From the NCBI GenBank assembly GCA_009760855.2, contig WPIO01000012.1:6941501-7005500 (forward strand): a stretch of 64,000 nucleotides of DNA. Direction: 5' to 3'. Both the position numbers and the translations under genes were made by a program. The first letter of the stretch is position 1, and each line of letters starts with the position of its first letter. Below the pieces are notes generated by a model. It was given only the letters and a program-made list of their open reading frames with translations, did no database searches and was not told where the DNA came from. Origin of the DNA: Cristatella mucedo (Eukaryota > Bryozoa > Phylactolaemata > Cristatellidae). Below, piece after piece: positions 62,636 through 64,000 of this stretch.

Positions 62636-62713
62636 CTACCTTAGTTTATTGACTAAGGTGCCACCTTAGCTTATTGACTAAGGTGCCACCTTAGTTTATT
62701 GACTAAGGTGCCA
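62636..62713. repeat. 25-bp palindromic tandem repeat
   Basis: Nearly three copies of TTGACTAAGGTGCCACCTTA plus GTTTA. Each unit contains CTAAGGTG facing CACCTTAG, so every repeat can fold as a hairpin. Confidence 0.88.
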
Positions 62714-63450
62714 GAAGTTTTAGGTCCCCAAACTACCCTGCAACAAGCAGCAAAGCGCCCAGCATGTGCCTAGCGTTGTACCGTATGTACAGTATTACAG
62801 CATGTATCCGCTTCATCGTAGCCTCCAGTACACTCTGAGAGACACTGTCGGAGTGCAACGGGTATGCTACGCTTCTAAGAGGACCGAGCTTGTACGCAAG
62901 GTTTTACAGCACTTAAAGCAACTGCACAATCATTTTGAAAACCGCTCATTGACAATATAAGCGCACTGAGTTTAGTAAGCTGCTTTTGATGTGGACTATT
63001 CATATTTGATGACTTTCCGATGAGAATCCAATGCTTCAAAAAAAGCATTATGAGGCCTGCCCTGTATAATCAGTACCGCAATAGTTAGACATAGTGTCTC
63101 TGATCCTACCTCGATCGAGATTGCCTGCTGTTCGGTAGATAGAAAAAATGCCTCTAGAGCAGATACAAGAGGCCAGCAGCATTAGCTATAGATTCTTTGG
63201 CGACGGCACAAAGCTTTCTCTGGCCGTGTAAACTTTTGAAGTAATCTGCTGTGGTTACAAAACCAAGCTTCAATCTTGCAGGCATTAGTACCTGGATGAG
63301 AGTTACTGAAACTAACAAACTGGAAAACCAAACTCGTGGCTGGAATAGATGAGGTTTCGCTCTTAATTTTAGGTGCTAACAAGTAGACCTTGGTCGTGTG
63401 ATCACATTCTAGTGTCTCCTTTAACAAATCTCCAATTTTTTAATGCTATA

Positions 63451-63505
63451 CAGAAGACAACCTCCACAGCTGAACCAGGGGTTAAGGTGTGGAGGTTGTC
63501 TTCTG
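63451..63505. repeat. Perfect 18-bp inverted repeat, 19-base loop
   Basis: Arm CAGAAGACAACCTCCACA at 63451-63468 pairs exactly with TGTGGAGGTTGTCTTCTG at 63488-63505. No ORF or tRNA match. Confidence 0.92.
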
Positions 63506-63564
63506 CCTTAAGCCTTTAACGACCAAGGTCAAGATGCTCATCTTTATGATCGATATATATTCGG

Positions 63565-63650
63565 CATATGTGAAGTCTGTAAGATGAGATTTAGTTCTCT
63601 GAGGACTATATCCAAACGTATTATTATTATAATCACTATTATTATTGTCT
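63565..63650 (+). mobile_element. LINE-C-like 3' terminus
   Basis: GTAAGATGAGATTTAGTTCT then CTGAGGACTATATCC and ATTATTATTAT tail. A decayed 3' end only. Confidence 0.5.
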
Positions 63651-63887
63651 ATGAATACAGACTGTTTACCACAAGCTAGCTATGCTACATTAGCTTGCTG
63701 GTTCTCGAGGCTGGTCTATAGTAATTCAGCCTCATCAAGGCTACCGAAAAAAGCCATTATGCCTCTGCCCCTAATGCTAAATATGGCTTCGAGGTTGTTC
63801 TTTAAATAATAATTTCAGTCAAATGCCCCCTAACTTACGTAGCTTACAGCTCCTTGTTGATCACTTGAGACACCAATATTTGTACTA

Positions 63888-64000
63888 TGACCCGCAACGC
63901 CAGTCATGGCTTGGTTCCTTCAAACTAGCTTAAGTGCTACATCAGCTTCAGCCACTTCGTGTGCTCGGGTACAAGCAGGACAAGAAACGTGGTGTTACTT
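63888..64000 (+). mobile_element. LINE-B fragment at window edge
   Basis: CAGTCATGGCTTGGTTCCTT, then ACATCAGCTTCAGCCACTTC and GTGCTCGG correspond to the HGLAPSYLAELLHQFQP stretch of LINE-B. Continues beyond the window. Confidence 0.6.

Overview
The window is animal genomic DNA, most likely from an invertebrate. Its genes are split by GT-AG introns. It is crowded with CR1/L2-like non-LTR retrotransposon remnants, carries a tRNA-headed SINE family and long pure dinucleotide tracts, and has no bacterial gene layout. The species cannot be named from the sequence. Three protein-coding genes can be reconstructed exon by exon, all on the minus strand. Each was built by joining short open stretches at splice sites and checking that the reading phase is kept across every junction.

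Region by region: 1-16 kb is mostly repeats. It holds a LINE-B copy (about 540-4009) with two LINE-A copies inserted in it, further LINE-A and LINE-B pieces, a SINE, a pair of inverted-terminal-repeat elements, a 19-bp minisatellite and a scrap of Ty3/gypsy-type integrase. 16.3-20.6 kb and 24.8-28.6 kb are GC-rich and hold two five-exon paralogous genes for small secreted cysteine-rich/EGF-like proteins (263 and 274 residues). The two share exon phases and domain order, so they are a tandem duplication. Between and around them lie decayed LINE and SINE copies. 28.9-41.5 kb is again repeat territory with AT-rich sequence in which no gene was seen. 42.5-44 kb has TA and TG tracts. 45.2-48.4 kb is the most complete LINE-B, with endonuclease and reverse transcriptase, broken by frameshifts, a stop and a deletion. 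50.4-61.6 kb is the 3' part (15 exons, 633 codons plus stop) of the gene for alpha-aminoadipic semialdehyde synthase (lysine-ketoglutarate reductase/saccharopine dehydrogenase). Its 5' exons lie beyond the window's right edge. 62-64 kb is intronic or flanking sequence with a very long TC tract, a palindromic tandem repeat, a perfect hairpin and LINE ends.

The AASS gene encodes the bifunctional mitochondrial enzyme that starts lysine breakdown. The two EGF-like paralogs would be exported and disulfide-rich, and I do not recognise the family. No functional link between AASS and the paralogs is visible. The most novel element is the paralog pair, with a conserved module (motifs DDCFG, FFADDKN, CWYHQC, FARRC) that I cannot assign to a known domain, and a GC-AG intron in one copy. 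Exon borders were placed by hand and may be off by one or two bases.
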